From: Adiantum capillus-veneris
Lineage: Eukaryota > Streptophyta > Polypodiopsida > Polypodiales > Pteridaceae
Direction: 5' to 3'
DNA: 64,000 bases
Assembly (NCBI GenBank): GCA_014529385.2
Contig: CM043962.1
Location: 53,217,905 to 53,281,904, forward strand
Shown here piece by piece: positions 10,300 to 21,950 of the stretch. Every line of letters starts with the position of its first letter. Position 1 is the stretch's first letter. A model generated the notes under the pieces. That model saw nothing but the letters and a program-made list of their open reading frames with translations. It was not told where the DNA came from and ran no database searches. Made by a program: the position numbers and the translations under genes.

Positions 10300-10731
10300 G
10301 CATTAGGTGAAATTTGGACTCACAAAGAGGCCCTTTAAGGAGTTTGAATTTACCTCTCTCTACCAAAACGGGTGCATGGATAAATTTTTACAAACAAACT
10401 CCAAAGTTGGCGGAGGTTTGACAATTAGAATGTCCTCTTCAAGCTCTATCTACTGATATATAGCACATCATGCCTCATATTTTAGAAGATTCTTTTTTTG
10501 ATTCACCTATGATGTGACAATTCTGTCAAAATCTAAGTGAATAAAAAAAGAATCTTTTAAAATATGAGGAATCTCATTGCGTGCTATATATCAGTAGATA
10601 GAGCTTGAAGAGGACATTCTAACTGTCAAAATTCCACCAACTTTTGACATTGTTTCCGCCCATTTTGGTAGAGAGTGGTAAAGTCAAACTCCTTAAAGGG
10701 CCCCTTTGTGAGTCCAAATTTCACCTAATGC
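10300..10731. mobile_element. Foldback (long inverted repeat) element, 432 bp
   Basis: The two ends are mirror images. GCATTAGGTGAAATTTGG opens the element and its complement closes it at 10731. Similarity runs inward about 190 bp on each side with scattered mismatches, including a block around TCCTCTTCAAGCTCTATC and TACTGATATATAGCAC. The loop is short, near 10500-10540. Flanks carry an imperfect 9-bp direct repeat, AGGATGGTT on the left and AGGATGCTA on the right, compatible with a Mutator-type target duplication. No coding capacity is visible, so it would be a non-autonomous MITE or foldback element. Confidence 0.75.
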
Positions 10732-11159
10732 AGGATGCTAATTTTTTTCTCTTGCGATACCGTGTCATACTTAATTGTTGTTCTTTCATCCCCTCTACTC
10801 TCATCTAGGTTTGATTTTCTACAATCTTTAAACTCCTCCTCGTCATCCTATGAGGTGAATTGTAGCCGAGTCTTCTTGAACGGGATTCTTCTCTTGGTAT
10901 TATCCCATCTAGGGCTATGTAGTATTCTTATTTTTTGAAATTGAGTATCCCCACATGATTTAGTTTAATCCATTTTACTATTATGTTTAACTAGCATAAT
11001 TACAATAGCAGTCACTATATTACGACAATAAAGAAAGGACTCTCTTTAATTCCAAAACTCACTTACTACAATTGAAGCCATTAATGGAATCTACAAACAT
11101 AGGAAAAAAAATACTTAGCTCGTATTGATCAAAATATTTAGTTTTGGAGAGTAGCCTAT

Positions 11160-11171
11160 GCTCTGATACCA
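11160..11171 (-). other. Stranded Copia primer-binding site
   Basis: On the minus strand the sequence reads TGGTATCAGAGC, preceded by ...TTGTAGCA plus one base, as expected at an LTR/PBS junction. It suggests that the DNA to its right (11173 onward) is the tail of an old LTR on the minus strand. No second LTR or coding region was found. Confidence 0.5.
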
Positions 11172-11275
11172 CTGCTACAAATAGGAGCACAGAGAGCCAT
11201 ACAAAATACCAAAACTATATACTACAATCCATCAAACACACAAATTTGCATACCTTGCGACCATCCTTGCACATA

Positions 11276-11402
11276 CTCCAAGTTGTATGCGAACATAGAG
11301 AGAGATAGAGTGAGAGAGCATGTGCATGTGCTCATGCTCTCTCACTCCAAGTTGTATGCGAACATAGAGAGAGATAGAGTGAGAGAGCATGTGCATGTGC
11401 AC
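11276..11402. repeat. Tandem duplication, 69-bp period
   Basis: CTCCAAGTTGTATGCGAACA begins at 11276 and again at 11345. About 57 bp are identical, through the GAGAGAGCATGTGCATGTGC part. Confidence 0.9.
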
Positions 11403-12108
11403 CTGCACCTCCTACAACAGAGTGCTACATCGGAATGACAAGAGAGAAGAGGGAAGAGAAGAGAAGAAAGACACAAGCACTGGGTGCAATCTCCCCCCGT
11501 GCAAGAGTGAGCTTTTTCCTTTTGCACGTATTTACTTATAGATTTTTTAATGCTAAAAAATGAATACACATTATCTGCCCAGACATAAAGTGACTAAAAG
11601 AGATCTTTAATAATACAACAATAATGAATCTGATATCCTTTGCACATTCCATAGAGCAGCCATGCATTTTCCACCTGCCAGCTACAATAAATAATAATAC
11701 ATCAATTCCATTACACAATTACCCTTGAAAGTCTCTCAGATCCGGCTTGTGGATAATGGGATGAACATGACTGCATCGAGTGGAACACTTCCCTAGAAGC
11801 CGTGCTCTAGCAAATCCAAAACTTTGAACTAGAAAAACAACTAGTCAAGCAACTAGTTAGCGATGCTAAGCATCTCTACCTTACTTGCCACATACCTTAC
11901 CTATACGTTGTTGAGAAATTTGTGGTCTTGCGAGGAAAGCACCGGGCTTTTGGCTGTGAGAGTTTGTGAGAGAACTCCAAAAAACTATATGAAGGAGTTA
12001 AACCATAGATGCCATGAAGACTAGGGTTTGGAAGGAAGTGCAATCAAAGAAGCCCCACTCTTTCTCTCTTACACTCATACACACAAAGAAAGAACACAAA
12101 AGAGAATA

Positions 12109-12536
12109 TCAAAACAACACAAAGATGAAAACATTAAGGCTATGGTCATATCTCATTATGGGTAATATGAAAGGGTTAATAGATGAGTTAATGGCGTTCA
12201 ATCTTTGCCAACCAAACAGGCTATGAATTGTTCTTTGGAATAGTAGTTTTGTGCTTATCATAATATATACGTTTTGTCTAGTGATTGGGATTAATTGTGT
12301 GTACAAATCATCTTGGTTCATAGAAAGATAACTACACTTACGTCAAAAGAAAAGTTATAGTCTATAAGAGGTAGTATGATGGGATCCGGTGAAAGAAGTA
12401 TTTCATTGAGCCTTTCTGGGCCAAAGAGAAACACTATACGTTGTTGAAAGTGTATTTTATGGCTAGTCCATACGTTAATTCTAATAGATCGCATAGAGTG
12501 GAAGCGATAGAAATTCCCATCATGTGGATTATTCAT
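12109..12536 (-). repeat. Two diverged tandem copies of a ~210-bp sequence
   Basis: Minus-strand frames 12321-12109 (70 codons) and 12536-12318 (72 codons) resemble each other. Shared features include an F-Q-x-x-I stretch, LFG-x-x-RLN-x-I, then a Ser, Pro and ILP block, in the same order and spacing. The DNA similarity is only moderate. This may be an old tandem duplication of non-coding sequence in which the frames are incidental, or a decayed small protein repeat. No function is assigned. Confidence 0.35.
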
Positions 12537-14178
12537 CTAAGATAGTATGTGAGAAATGTAGATATGAGAGAAATGAAGAGATGAGAAGTTTCCCTCCCAA
12601 CCCCTGTTCTTACCCGTAGGCAAGAAGGATACTGCGGGCAGAGATGTACCTGTAGCAAGGAGAACCTAGAATTTGTAGAGAGAATAAATATCTAAGATTG
12701 AGAGAGATAGGTTTGGTTAAGGAGATGAGATTAGATATATATATGCTGGATTAGAGATGAAAAAAAAACAACAAGAAATCAACAAAATATCAATGTAGAA
12801 CACATCTTACTTGTCAAACCCTTCGGCACCATTTTTGATGGAGAGAGAAGAAGAGGGAAGAATTCAAATTTGATTGATACACCAAGTCCAAGACCTTCTT
12901 TGATTAGAGTTGATCTTCCAAGGATAGCTTACAAGAATGGCTAGTCTTCCTCTAGGAGAAAGTGTAGGCTTAGGCTTATATTAATGGCTAAGTACAATTA
13001 GGCATTGCTACGCATTCCCTCATGAAATCCTCTCATCAATGGCTTGAATGCTTCAATGGTTTTCAAGGAAGAAGAGGTCCCCTTTTATAGGTGAAGGGAA
13101 CCCCCAAGGATTTACACAAGAAGAGAGGATCCAGTGTGAACAGAAACTGGAAAAGTTGAAAATGAGTTGTCCCTGCATGATGTGGACAGACTGGGGTCCA
13201 GTGTTTTGATCATATCTCCTCAACCATGGCTCCAAATAAAAAAGTAAAAATATGGGCATTAAATTCATCTCATTAGATATGACTCCCATTTTATATACTT
13301 TTTTCAATTTGAATTGGTCCCCTTAGCCTAGACTTTTATTTGATTCCAATGGACACCTCATGCCATATGAAAGCATGACATTGTTCTTTGACAAAGTTTT
13401 GTAATCATGCTTGCAATAATGCATTAAAATAAGTGTATCTTTGAAATCATGCCACCTAGTGTCCCACTAGGATTTGATTCCCTCCTAGTAGCTATTCAAA
13501 AAGAAATATAAGAAAATATGAAAAATACATAGAATATATATATATTGGAATTTACCCTAGATGTAGGATCTAGCTAGGGTGTGAAATGATAATGAGATAT
13601 TAGAAATAAAGAATCAATGATTTTTGCCCCAAGTTAAAGAGGTGGAGCTATTGACGCTTTTTCCATATTACTTTTTGACGGTAAAGTAAGGATATGTTAC
13701 CCTTGAGATAATAGGATGAGATAGAAAGCTTATTATTATACTTAGATATGCATATGTACATTATAGTAAATATAATTATTTATCTAAAAAGTTGTAAGAT
13801 AGATCTTGTAGCTTGCGTTCCCACTATGTACATGTCACAACACAACAACGTGCATCCTATCATTGATAGTAGGCAACCTTGTTGTTGCATCAAAATTTAG
13901 CTTTCAAAGATCTCTCCTTAGAATCTTGTAAGATTAGTTCATGCATGGATTAAGAAACCCACATAAATAAATTGACATACCTTAATATCATGTTATTATG
14001 GAAATGGTCAACAAAGTGCCTGCATATCATCATCGTTATAATTTTGCTACTAAACCATGAAGAAAAAGGCACCATTAAATTGTCCTTGTTAACGTATCCT
14101 TGCGATCTTCACTCGATCTTCACATATTCTTACCCTAATTGCCAAATCTATCAACTCTTATCTACACTTATGGAGACA
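12537..14178. other. AT-rich intergenic region
   Basis: No coding domain is seen. A minus-strand CCTATAAAAGGGGACC near 13078-13093 resembles a TATA box and the surrounding sequence has the feel of an old LTR, but no partner copy is present in the window. Confidence 0.3.
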
Positions 14179-14456
14179 TGTTGGAGCCCAACTTGCTCAA
14201 TTGTTGTAATGAGCTCACCTTGTAAAGCCTATCAAATTCCCATTTTTATGTCAAAGACATTTTATCATTTTGATACACTTGTTTGGGTTATGTAAAGATT
14301 AATCAGTCAGCCGGGACCCATATGTGTTTCCACTTTGTAATTATGATGAATAGTACCCCATGTACATTTTTTCAGCTAAGGTGACTAAAGTATAAAAGTC
14401 ACCTTAGAACCATTTTTGAATTAACATTTGAATAATTAATCCTGTGTCGTACGAGT

Positions 14457-14553
<97 letters not shown>

Positions 14554-15171
14554 TCTTATCCTCTTCGCTACGCACATCTCCCTCACCAGATTCATGACGC
14601 GACCACACCATCGTGGTAGCCTCTCCGAGAGCTACGCGTCCACGTCACGCATTCACATTTTTGAGCTGTTCGCGAGCCATCCTTCCTCGACCTTATTTTG
14701 CTTGTAAGTAGCACAAACAGTGTCTGTTTTCAACAATCAAGTACTTTATGGAATGAGTGAGAGATTTGCTACACATAGATCCTCATAGACTTAGGTTTTT
14801 CACACTTTTAGATTATGACCTTTGAGTCTATCACGACTGTATTCCAGATAACTAGGGTTAAGATTTGGTGAGATTAGACTTATAGGTAAGTATATCCTAT
14901 TGAGAAGATGGTGCCTAGCAAGTTTGATGCGATTCCGAGTTCATTTGATGTGTAAATGGTGTTGTGAGCATTTAGGGATAGAGTGGGTTGCATTCAACAA
15001 GGGTTAATGATTGATGCATCATAGAAGTGCGTATGTGTAGATTGGTCTCAGCTTGACAAGCTAACGAGATTGCCTCTGTGCACCTACGAGTTAGTCGTGT
15101 CATCGGATGATAAGTATGTTGTCTGTGTCATGCTTGTGAGCATGAACAGGGGAGTAGTTTGCCTTAAAACA
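14179..15171 (+). repeat. Gypsy-A probable 5' LTR
   Basis: The right edge (ending AAAACA at 15171) is set by the primer site that follows. The left edge is inferred from TGTTGGAGCCC at 14179, which places the TATA-like GTATAAAAGTC near 14390 about 210 bp into the LTR. In Gypsy-B the TATA box is about 200 bp in. It contains a (GA)n tract and a half-site of the Gypsy-A palindrome (GTCTATCACGA at 14826-14836). Without a 3' copy the left boundary is uncertain. Confidence 0.5.
14459..14551. repeat. (GA)n microsatellite inside the Gypsy-A LTR
   Basis: About 46 pure GA units, downstream of the TATA-like box. Confidence 0.95.
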
Positions 15172-15172
15172 T

Positions 15173-15190
15173 TGGTGACGCTGCTGGGGA
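15173..15190 (+). other. Gypsy-A primer-binding site
   Basis: TGGTGACGCTGCTGGGGA lies one base after the LTR. It resembles the TGGCGCCGTTGCCGGGGA type used by several plant Gypsy groups (Asp-tRNA type, from memory) and the corresponding site of Gypsy-B. Confidence 0.65.
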
Positions 15191-15806
15191 CACAATACCT
15201 TAACTAGGGAGATTTACGTCACTCCTGTGATGGTTAGCTTACTTTAGTTTCGACTAGAGAGAGCTTAAACTTTTAGCAAGATCCAGGATAGGGTATCCTG
15301 AGGTCTAGTGGATAGCGAGGAAGCTCGTGTCTTGCCGAGGGTCTGTGACTAGTTAGATTTAGTTAAGTAGGATAATGTGGAGATATGGTTTTTTGGTTTT
15401 GAGTGCTTGTTATGGTTGTGTAGAAATAGTGTAGAAAAACGCTATAAAAATGCAAAACAAACAAAAGGAAGAAACAATAAGGCTATTTGCTTGCCTTGAA
15501 AGCAAAAACCACACCATATATTCTTTAAGGGGGTGAAAAGAGTAGACATTGGAATTTATGATCCAACGCTTGAGAAAACATAAAAATTGCGACCAAAACC
15601 AACAAAAAGAAAGAGGTGATTGTCATAAGAAAACACTAAGTGAACCTAAAGAGGCCAAGAAGAGATATAACCACTAGCCTAGGGTAAATTGATTGTGTCA
15701 TGTGGTACAACTGATATTCACAAGCTTAAGATGAAGTGTCATCAAATTTGCATCACTTTAAGCGCATTTGAGTTGTGAATTGCCATAGAAAAGTGAAATT
15801 TGTGAA
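15191..15806 (+). other. Gypsy-A leader, left of Copia-2
   Basis: Non-coding leader between the primer site and gag; it resumes at 20912. The two parts together are about 1.65 kb, close to the 1.8-kb leader of Gypsy-B. Confidence 0.55.
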
Positions 15807-16083
15807 TGTTGAAGATGATGAAACAGGAAACAGAAGGAAGACAACAACTCAGAGTAGGAAGAAGATTGAGAAGGAGAAGACACAGAGCTTGCGTACGAGA
15901 TCTCTATAGTCTCTCTCTCTGTATTAGAATAATAGTGTATACAAACTCAGATCTACAAAGCTTATATGAAACCCTAAGAGATAAGGTGTCCTTTCACACC
16001 AGATGTCCAGGGGGAAAAACCCAGTGGGAGAAAAGTGCCCCTGGTGAAGCGCGTATACACACTAACACTACTACATGTCTACA
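15807..16083 (-). repeat. Copia-2 3' LTR (277 bp)
   Basis: Plus-strand text runs TGTTGAAGATG...CATGTCTACA. It matches 20635-20911 with seven differences. Because the element is on the minus strand, this left copy is the 3' LTR. Confidence 0.96.
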
Positions 16084-16095
16084 AATCCCCCCTGT
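16084..16095 (-). other. Copia-2 polypurine tract
   Basis: On the minus strand ACAGGGGGGATT abuts the 3' LTR. The same tract is found in Copia-4. Confidence 0.85.
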
Positions 16096-16130
16096 AGTGA
16101 TAGTGTGAATCCGTACAAGGTAGCAGATCA

Positions 16131-18319
16131 TCATGTGTATGAGAGTAAGCCCAAAGCTTTTCGGAAAGCTTCAAACTTTTCTCGTGATAACGCCTTCGTA
16201 AATAGATCTGCAATGTTATCCTGTGTAGGACAGTAAGTTAGTGTGATCTCCCCTGCATGTAGCCTTTCCCTGACATAGTGGTAGTGAACCTCTATGTGCT
16301 TTGTTCTTGCATGAAATACTAGATTCCTTGCAACTGACATAGCACTCTGATTGTCAGTGAAAATGGTAGTGGGTGCCTGTTGACACTCACAAAGATCTGC
16401 CAACAACCTGCGTATCCGGATATACACAATCAACTGTTGCCGTGAAAGCTGCCCTGTACTCAGCTTCACAAGTTGATGTAGCCACTGTGGGTTGCTTCTT
16501 GCTTAGCCAAGATATACATGTATTTCCCAAGAAAAAACAATTGCCACTTGTGGAATGTCGTGTGTCAAAATCACCAGCCCAATCTGAATCGCTGTAACCA
16601 AGAATCTGCATAGAACTGTGCTTTCCATACATATCCCCCCTTGGAAAGAACATGGCAAGATTAGGGGTACCTGAAAGGTAACAAAGTATGCGCTTCACAG
16701 CCTGCCAATGATGCATACCTGGGCTGTGCATAAATCTGCTTGCTTGTGAAACCCCAAATTGAATGTCTGGACGAGTGTTGCCTGCCAAATATATCAAGCA
16801 ACCAACGGCTGCTGCATAAGTATGTACATCAAAAGGTTCTCCAGCATCGTGCATGCTCAACTTTGATCCAGTTTCTACAGGTGTAGAGATTGGTTTACAA
16901 TTTTGCATACCAAACTTGTCCAAAATTTTATGCAAATATTTTGCCTGCAACATGTATATGCCATCCTCTAATTGCACAAACTGAATACCCAAGTAATAAT
17001 GTAGCAAACCAAGATCAGACATCTCAAAGGTTTTTCTCAAAGCATCCTTAAACGCTTCAATTTCATTTGCATTATTGCCTGTAAGAAGCATATCATCCAC
17101 ATAAAGTGTTAGCATAATGAGAAATCCATCTCTCTTTTTGACATACAAAGTACTTTCTGTTGGACTATTCTGAAATCCCTGGCCAATCAAATAAGTATGT
17201 ATCTTCTCATACCATGCCCTTGGAGCCTGTTTGAGACCATACAAAGCTTTACGCAATCTACATACCTTTTGCTCTTGACCTTTTACAACAAAACCACTTG
17301 GTTGACTTACATAAACTGCTTCCTGCAAATCACCATTCAAAAAAGCAGTTTTGATATCCAACTGATGCACTTTCCAACCATGATGAGCAGCAATTGCAAC
17401 TAGTGATCTAACTGTGGACGCACGAGAAGTAGGAGCAAAGGTTTCATCATAATCTATGCCTTTCTGTTGCGCATAGCCTTTTTCCACAAGCCTTGATTTG
17501 TACCTGTCAACAGTACCATCTTGTTTCCTTTTTACCTTAAAAACCCACTTTGTACCAATAGGCTTTTTACCTGTAGGCAAGTCCACTAGATCCCAGGTAT
17601 GATTCTTATGAATAGAATCAATTTCTTGCTGCATAGCATCTTTCCACTCAACACACTCTAAAGCTTGTTCAAATGAATCAGGCTCATCTGCATCACAAAG
17701 ACTGCTAAAGCAAGCCAAATCTACTTGCTCTCTACCAAAAGTAGTACCAGCACGTGTTTTTCGTGGCAACGGTGCATCCAACTTGCTATCCTGCAAAGTT
17801 TTCTGAACCCATTTAGGCAAGGTTCTTTCTTCCTTGAGAACTTCTTGCTCTTCACGCACAATTTCCTCTACATCATGAGGTGTCACATGCTGATCAAAAG
17901 ATTGATCAAGGTACATCAAAAGCAACCATAGGTTGAGCAGTAGTTTCTACAAAAATTACATCATGACTTTCAAAAATCTTGTTTGTAGCAGGATTGTAAA
18001 GTCTATAACCTTTACTTCCACTACTGTACCCCACAAATATACATTTGATTTCCTTATCATCAAGCTTCCCACGTAACTGTTGAGGGATGTGAGCATAAGC
18101 AAGACAACCAAAAACACGAAGATAACTGACTGAAGGTTTTCTGTCATACCAAGATTCATATGGAGTAATGGTCTTCAAGGCACGAGTAGGACACCTGTTC
18201 AAAACATGTGCTACACAAGCAACTACCTCCATCCATAGCTTATGAGGCAAACTCTTAGCCTTGAGCATACATCTAGCTGTCTCCATTAAAGACCTGTTCT
18301 TCCTTTCTGCAACACCATT
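16131..18319 (-). pseudogene. Copia-2 pol: integrase C-part, RT and RNase H
   Basis: Downstream of a stop inside the integrase (TAG at 18320-18322, just after the TPQ of the conserved TPQ-x-NG motif), the frame continues with the integrase E-containing region (18286-17906) and then shifts near 17915. A 512-codon frame (17925-16387) covers the integrase/RT linker, reverse transcriptase with TAFLNGD and the YVDD active site at 17092-17103, and RNase H with SDSDWAGD and CEAEY. A further shift near 16390-16460 leads to the RNase H end (DNQSAM, ARTKHIEVHYHYVRE), stopping at 16131. Domain content and order are normal for Copia; the breaks make it non-functional. Confidence 0.93.
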
Positions 18320-19348
18320 CTATTGTGGTGTGTATGGCATAGTGCATTGGTGTTTAATGCCTTTCTTTCCCAAAAAATCCTTAAATGCACTTGACATGTA
18401 TTCACCTCCTCGATCGGTACGAAGAGTCTGTACTTTGCAACCTGTTTCATTTTCAACCATGGCGACATAATGTTGAAAAACCGCAAACACATCTAACTTT
18501 GCTTTGAGTGGATACACCCAACAAAACCTGGAAAAGTCATCAATGAAGGTCACAAAATAAAGGCTGTTTCCCAAAGATGGTGTCCTCATAGGACCACATA
18601 CATCACTGTGTACAAGCTGCAACTTTCGTGTCGCTCTAACTGAACCATCCTGCGAAAATGCAAATCTGTGCATCTTTCCAAGAATGCAACCTTCACATAC
18701 ATGTCTTGGTGGCATATCCAATAAAGACAAATCATGCACCATATTATGACGTTGTAAAGTCATCAAAATGCCATAACTAACATGCCAAAATCTAGCATGC
18801 CACAACTCACCATCCTGCATTGCCTGAGTCTTTGTTTCTGCAATACATACTTGAATATGCTTTTCATAACGATCTAGCACAAATAGTCCATTTTCCAGCG
18901 TACCTGTACTGATAAGAGAATAACCATTCTCTCGATCTCGTACAACACATCTGTCATCCTCAAAAATGACCCGAAGACCATTTTTTGCAAGAGAGGATAC
19001 AGACAACAAATTCTTCTTGATCCCTGGAACATATAAGACATCTGGCAAGCATAAATCTGAACCATCTGAAATGGTAATCAAAATCTTACCAACGCCTTTG
19101 ATTGGATAAGAAGCATTATTTGCACAAGTCACCTTCTTTCCTGCTGGAGCTGCATCCAATGAACAAAACAAATCCTTCCTTGAAGTAATATGCCTGGATG
19201 TACCACTATCAAAGTACCAAATCATTTGTGTCTTGTCAACACTGTAAGCAGAAAAATCTGAACATACTACAAAAGCATAAGAATCCTGCACAAAGTTTGC
19301 AGACTCTTCTTTAGCTGTAGCTAAATCACCAGAAGCTGAAACAACCAA
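18320..19348 (-). pseudogene. Copia-2 pol: protease and integrase N-part
   Basis: A 342-codon open frame holding the retropepsin (WYFDSGTSRHIT, D-S-G catalytic motif), the GAG-pre-integrase zinc region (HARF/HVS...C-x2-C) and the first part of the integrase core (HSDVCGP and the TDRGGEY block). It ends at a TAG inside the integrase. Upstream, it joins gag across a frameshifted zinc-knuckle region (CHYCKKPGHY motif, about 19380-19440). Confidence 0.93.
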
Positions 19349-20235
19349 ACTTGACTCTTTCTTCTTTTCTTTAGCAATTCTCTTTTTACACTCACTAATG
19401 TAGTGACCAGGTTTCTTGCAGTAGTGACATTTACCTTTCTTCTTGGACTTGTCGGAATCACCTTTAGACTTCTCTGAAGACTGTCCTGCACCAGACTTGA
19501 GTGATGAGCACTCCCTTTACCCTTGTTTTTGTTATGTACAACAAGAGCATGATCCATACCATCCACCTATAAAGACTTGTTCTTACTTGATTGATCCTCC
19601 TGCAATAGCAAAGCCACTAAATCTTCAAAATGAAGAGGCTCAGGATTAGCTTGCAAAGACAGAGTCAAAGAAGTCTGAAAAGTCAAATAAGATGGTGGTA
19701 GTGAATTGAGTGTTTTGGAAACCAAGTCCTTCTTTGGAGTCACTTCATCAATGCTAAGCAATTGCTCTTTAAGATCCCTGATTTTTGTAAGATGCTCGAC
19801 GATATCGTCACCTTCGTCCATCTGTATATTGTCAAGTTGTTTCTTCAAAAACTCTATTCTGGCAGCGTTTCTTCCTCCAAACATAGCTTGCAGAGTGTTC
19901 CAAGCATCCTCAAAAGTTCTGCAAGATCTGATATGTGGTGTGATTGTCCTCTTTATGGTTAAGGCAATCACAGCCATAGCTTGTGCATCTTTAGTATCCC
20001 ATGTCTTTTGCTCTGGAGTGGCTTGTGAGGGTCCTGCACCAACAGCTGCACCACGACCAGGCGTGGCAGGTGAAATGCTACCTGGACGAACTTCATCTCC
20101 AGATACATAATCCCACAATCCTTTACCAACCAAAACATTTTTGGCCATAAAAGACCAAAGAGAATAGTTGGTACCATCCAATTTGTCTTTGGATGTAAAC
20201 GCACCAAAAATCTCTTTCTCCGTAGATTGAGCCAT
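19349..20235 (-). pseudogene. Copia-2 gag
   Basis: The start at 20235 (MAQSTEKE) opens the conserved DGTNYSLWSFMAKNVL block of Copia gag (UBN2 family). An in-frame TAG at 19567-19569 interrupts it. Copia-3 has a sense CAG at the equivalent place, so this is a C-to-T stop. A frameshift near 19500 precedes the zinc knuckle. The stretch around codons 40-60 is Gly/Ala/Pro-rich. Confidence 0.92.
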
Positions 20236-20620
20236 ACTGTGGATGCACACAAGAGAGCAAAAGAACCTCCAAGAGATTCACAAATATCCTCTCCAATCCA
20301 AGCAAAACTCTACACAAAATCTCAGCACAAAGCTAAGACAAGCTGCTTCCCAAAAGAACTGTTTACATGAAGAAAATCTGTCAAAAAGCACACCCTCTTG
20401 ATCTAAATGTCTCCTAAAGGTAACTTCTGCTACGCTGCTCAGAACAAAATTCTGAGGGATCGAACGGCTTTGAAAGGGGGGTAAAAACCCAGGTCACCTA
20501 ATCAGAATACTCCCGGAACGTCGAGGATGCTCCCACGAGCAAATTTTCCGAAAACTGCCTGAAAACTGCGATTGCGCGCGCGAACGCGAAAACGCAAGTA
20601 GAGGCTCTGGAAATCACCTT

Positions 20621-20632
20621 GCTCTGATACCA
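20621..20632 (-). other. Copia-2 primer-binding site
   Basis: The minus strand reads TGGTATCAGAGC, two bases inside the 5' LTR edge. It is an initiator Met-tRNA site. Confidence 0.95.
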
Positions 20633-20634
20633 AT

Positions 20635-20911
20635 TGTTGAAGATGATGAAAGAGGAAATAGAAGGAAGACAACAACTCAGAGTAGAAAGAAGATGGAGAA
20701 GGAGAAGACACAGAGCTTGCGTACGAGATCTCTGTAGTCTCTCTCTCTGTATTAGAATAATAGTGTATACAAACTCAGAGCTACAAATCTTATATGAAAC
20801 CCTAAGAGATAAGGTGTCCTTTCACACCAGATGTCCAGGGGGAAAAACCCAGTGGGAGAAAAGTGCCCCTGGTGAAGCGCGTATACACACTAACACTACT
20901 ACATGTCTACA
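20635..20911 (-). repeat. Copia-2 5' LTR (277 bp)
   Basis: Right-hand copy, adjacent to the primer site and followed by the target duplication GTGAA. It starts and ends TG/CA. Confidence 0.96.
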
Positions 20912-21950
20912 GTGAAGTGCTTGAGCCCAAGGTCAAAATAAGTCCAAACTTCATAAAACTTGAGGGATAAACTTATATGGGCATCGAGAGCACAACTGTC
21001 CAAAAATAGAAAAAAAATCAGATCCCAATTGCCCTCTGGTGAGTCTATCGCGATAGACTGGTGAATTTGGAGATTGACTAACAACTGGAAAAACCCTGTA
21101 TACCACAGGTTTAACACATCAATACAAGGGTGCTCAAAAAATTGAGTGAATTTGAACACCATCTGGACCATAAAACTTCAAAATTGGTGTTTTAGAGTCT
21201 GAATTCAGAGACATGGGCAAGAAGGCTTTGACCAAAAGTCCAAACAATGCAAAAACTTGTCAATGCTCTACACAGGGAGTGGGTGAACTAGTTGTGGAGA
21301 TAGCTTGTGAAAAATGCCAAAAGTAGAGAACTTGCTGAGTCTCTCGCGATAGACTAGGGAAGCTGCTGCTGAGGACCTTATTTTGCAAATTCCTCCTAGG
21401 GAGAGCTTTAGAAGAGCTTATATAGCATACACACCAAATTTCAAGGTATTTAGATCACTGAAAGTGAATCTAAGGCCCAGATAGAGAATCAGGCTCTCAC
21501 CAAAATACTAAAATTGGACCAAAACCCAAACCAAGTGTCCAAACTTCATAAAACTTAAGGGATAGACTATAGAGAGTAAGAGGAACTCAAAGGTGAAGTC
21601 ACATTTTTAAATTGACTTATGCTGAGCAATCTGTCAGTCTATCGTGATAGACTCGAAAAGTGGTGATTCAGACAATTTTTGCAAGTTGTGACTATACTAC
21701 TAGGACATACTCTTCACATAGATCCCAGCCATTATTTCATATTTGAAATTGGACCACTAGAAGACTGACTAGATGTCAAAAAAAAAAAAGTGGTTGTTGT
21801 ACATACTTGAAAGATTTTTCGTGGTTCAAGGAAAACCCTTGTGAACAGACTAACCATACTTGTGTAGATCCCAGAAGGAGATCATCATAGAGCCGCACAG
21901 GAAGAAGGAGTCCAGGTAAGCTTTAAGTTTGCAAACCAGCTTTCATTCTT
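20912..21950 (+). repeat. Gypsy-A leader: ~300-bp units each carrying a palindrome
   Basis: The palindrome GTCTATCGCGATAGAC, extended to 18 bp by flanking A/T, occurs at 21042-21059 (perfect), 21338-21355 (one mismatch) and 21636-21653 (CGCG changed to CGTG). Spacings are 296 and 298 bp. Between them, phrases such as GTCCAAACTTCATAAAACTT recur in the first and third units. The units therefore look like diverged tandem repeats. Four more copies occur in the 3' spacer of the same element. Confidence 0.85.

Larger units (their letters stand above)
15807..20911 (-). mobile_element. Copia-2: full-length, inactivated Copia element
   Basis: 5105 bp flanked by the exact 5-bp duplication GTGAA (15802-15806 and 20912-20916). 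It has two 277-bp LTRs, an initiator-Met primer site and a polypurine tract, and lies in the Gypsy-A leader. LTRs differ at seven positions by eye (about 2.5%). Coding sequence is broken by two clear stops and several frameshifts. Copia-3 belongs to the same LTR family. Confidence 0.96.
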
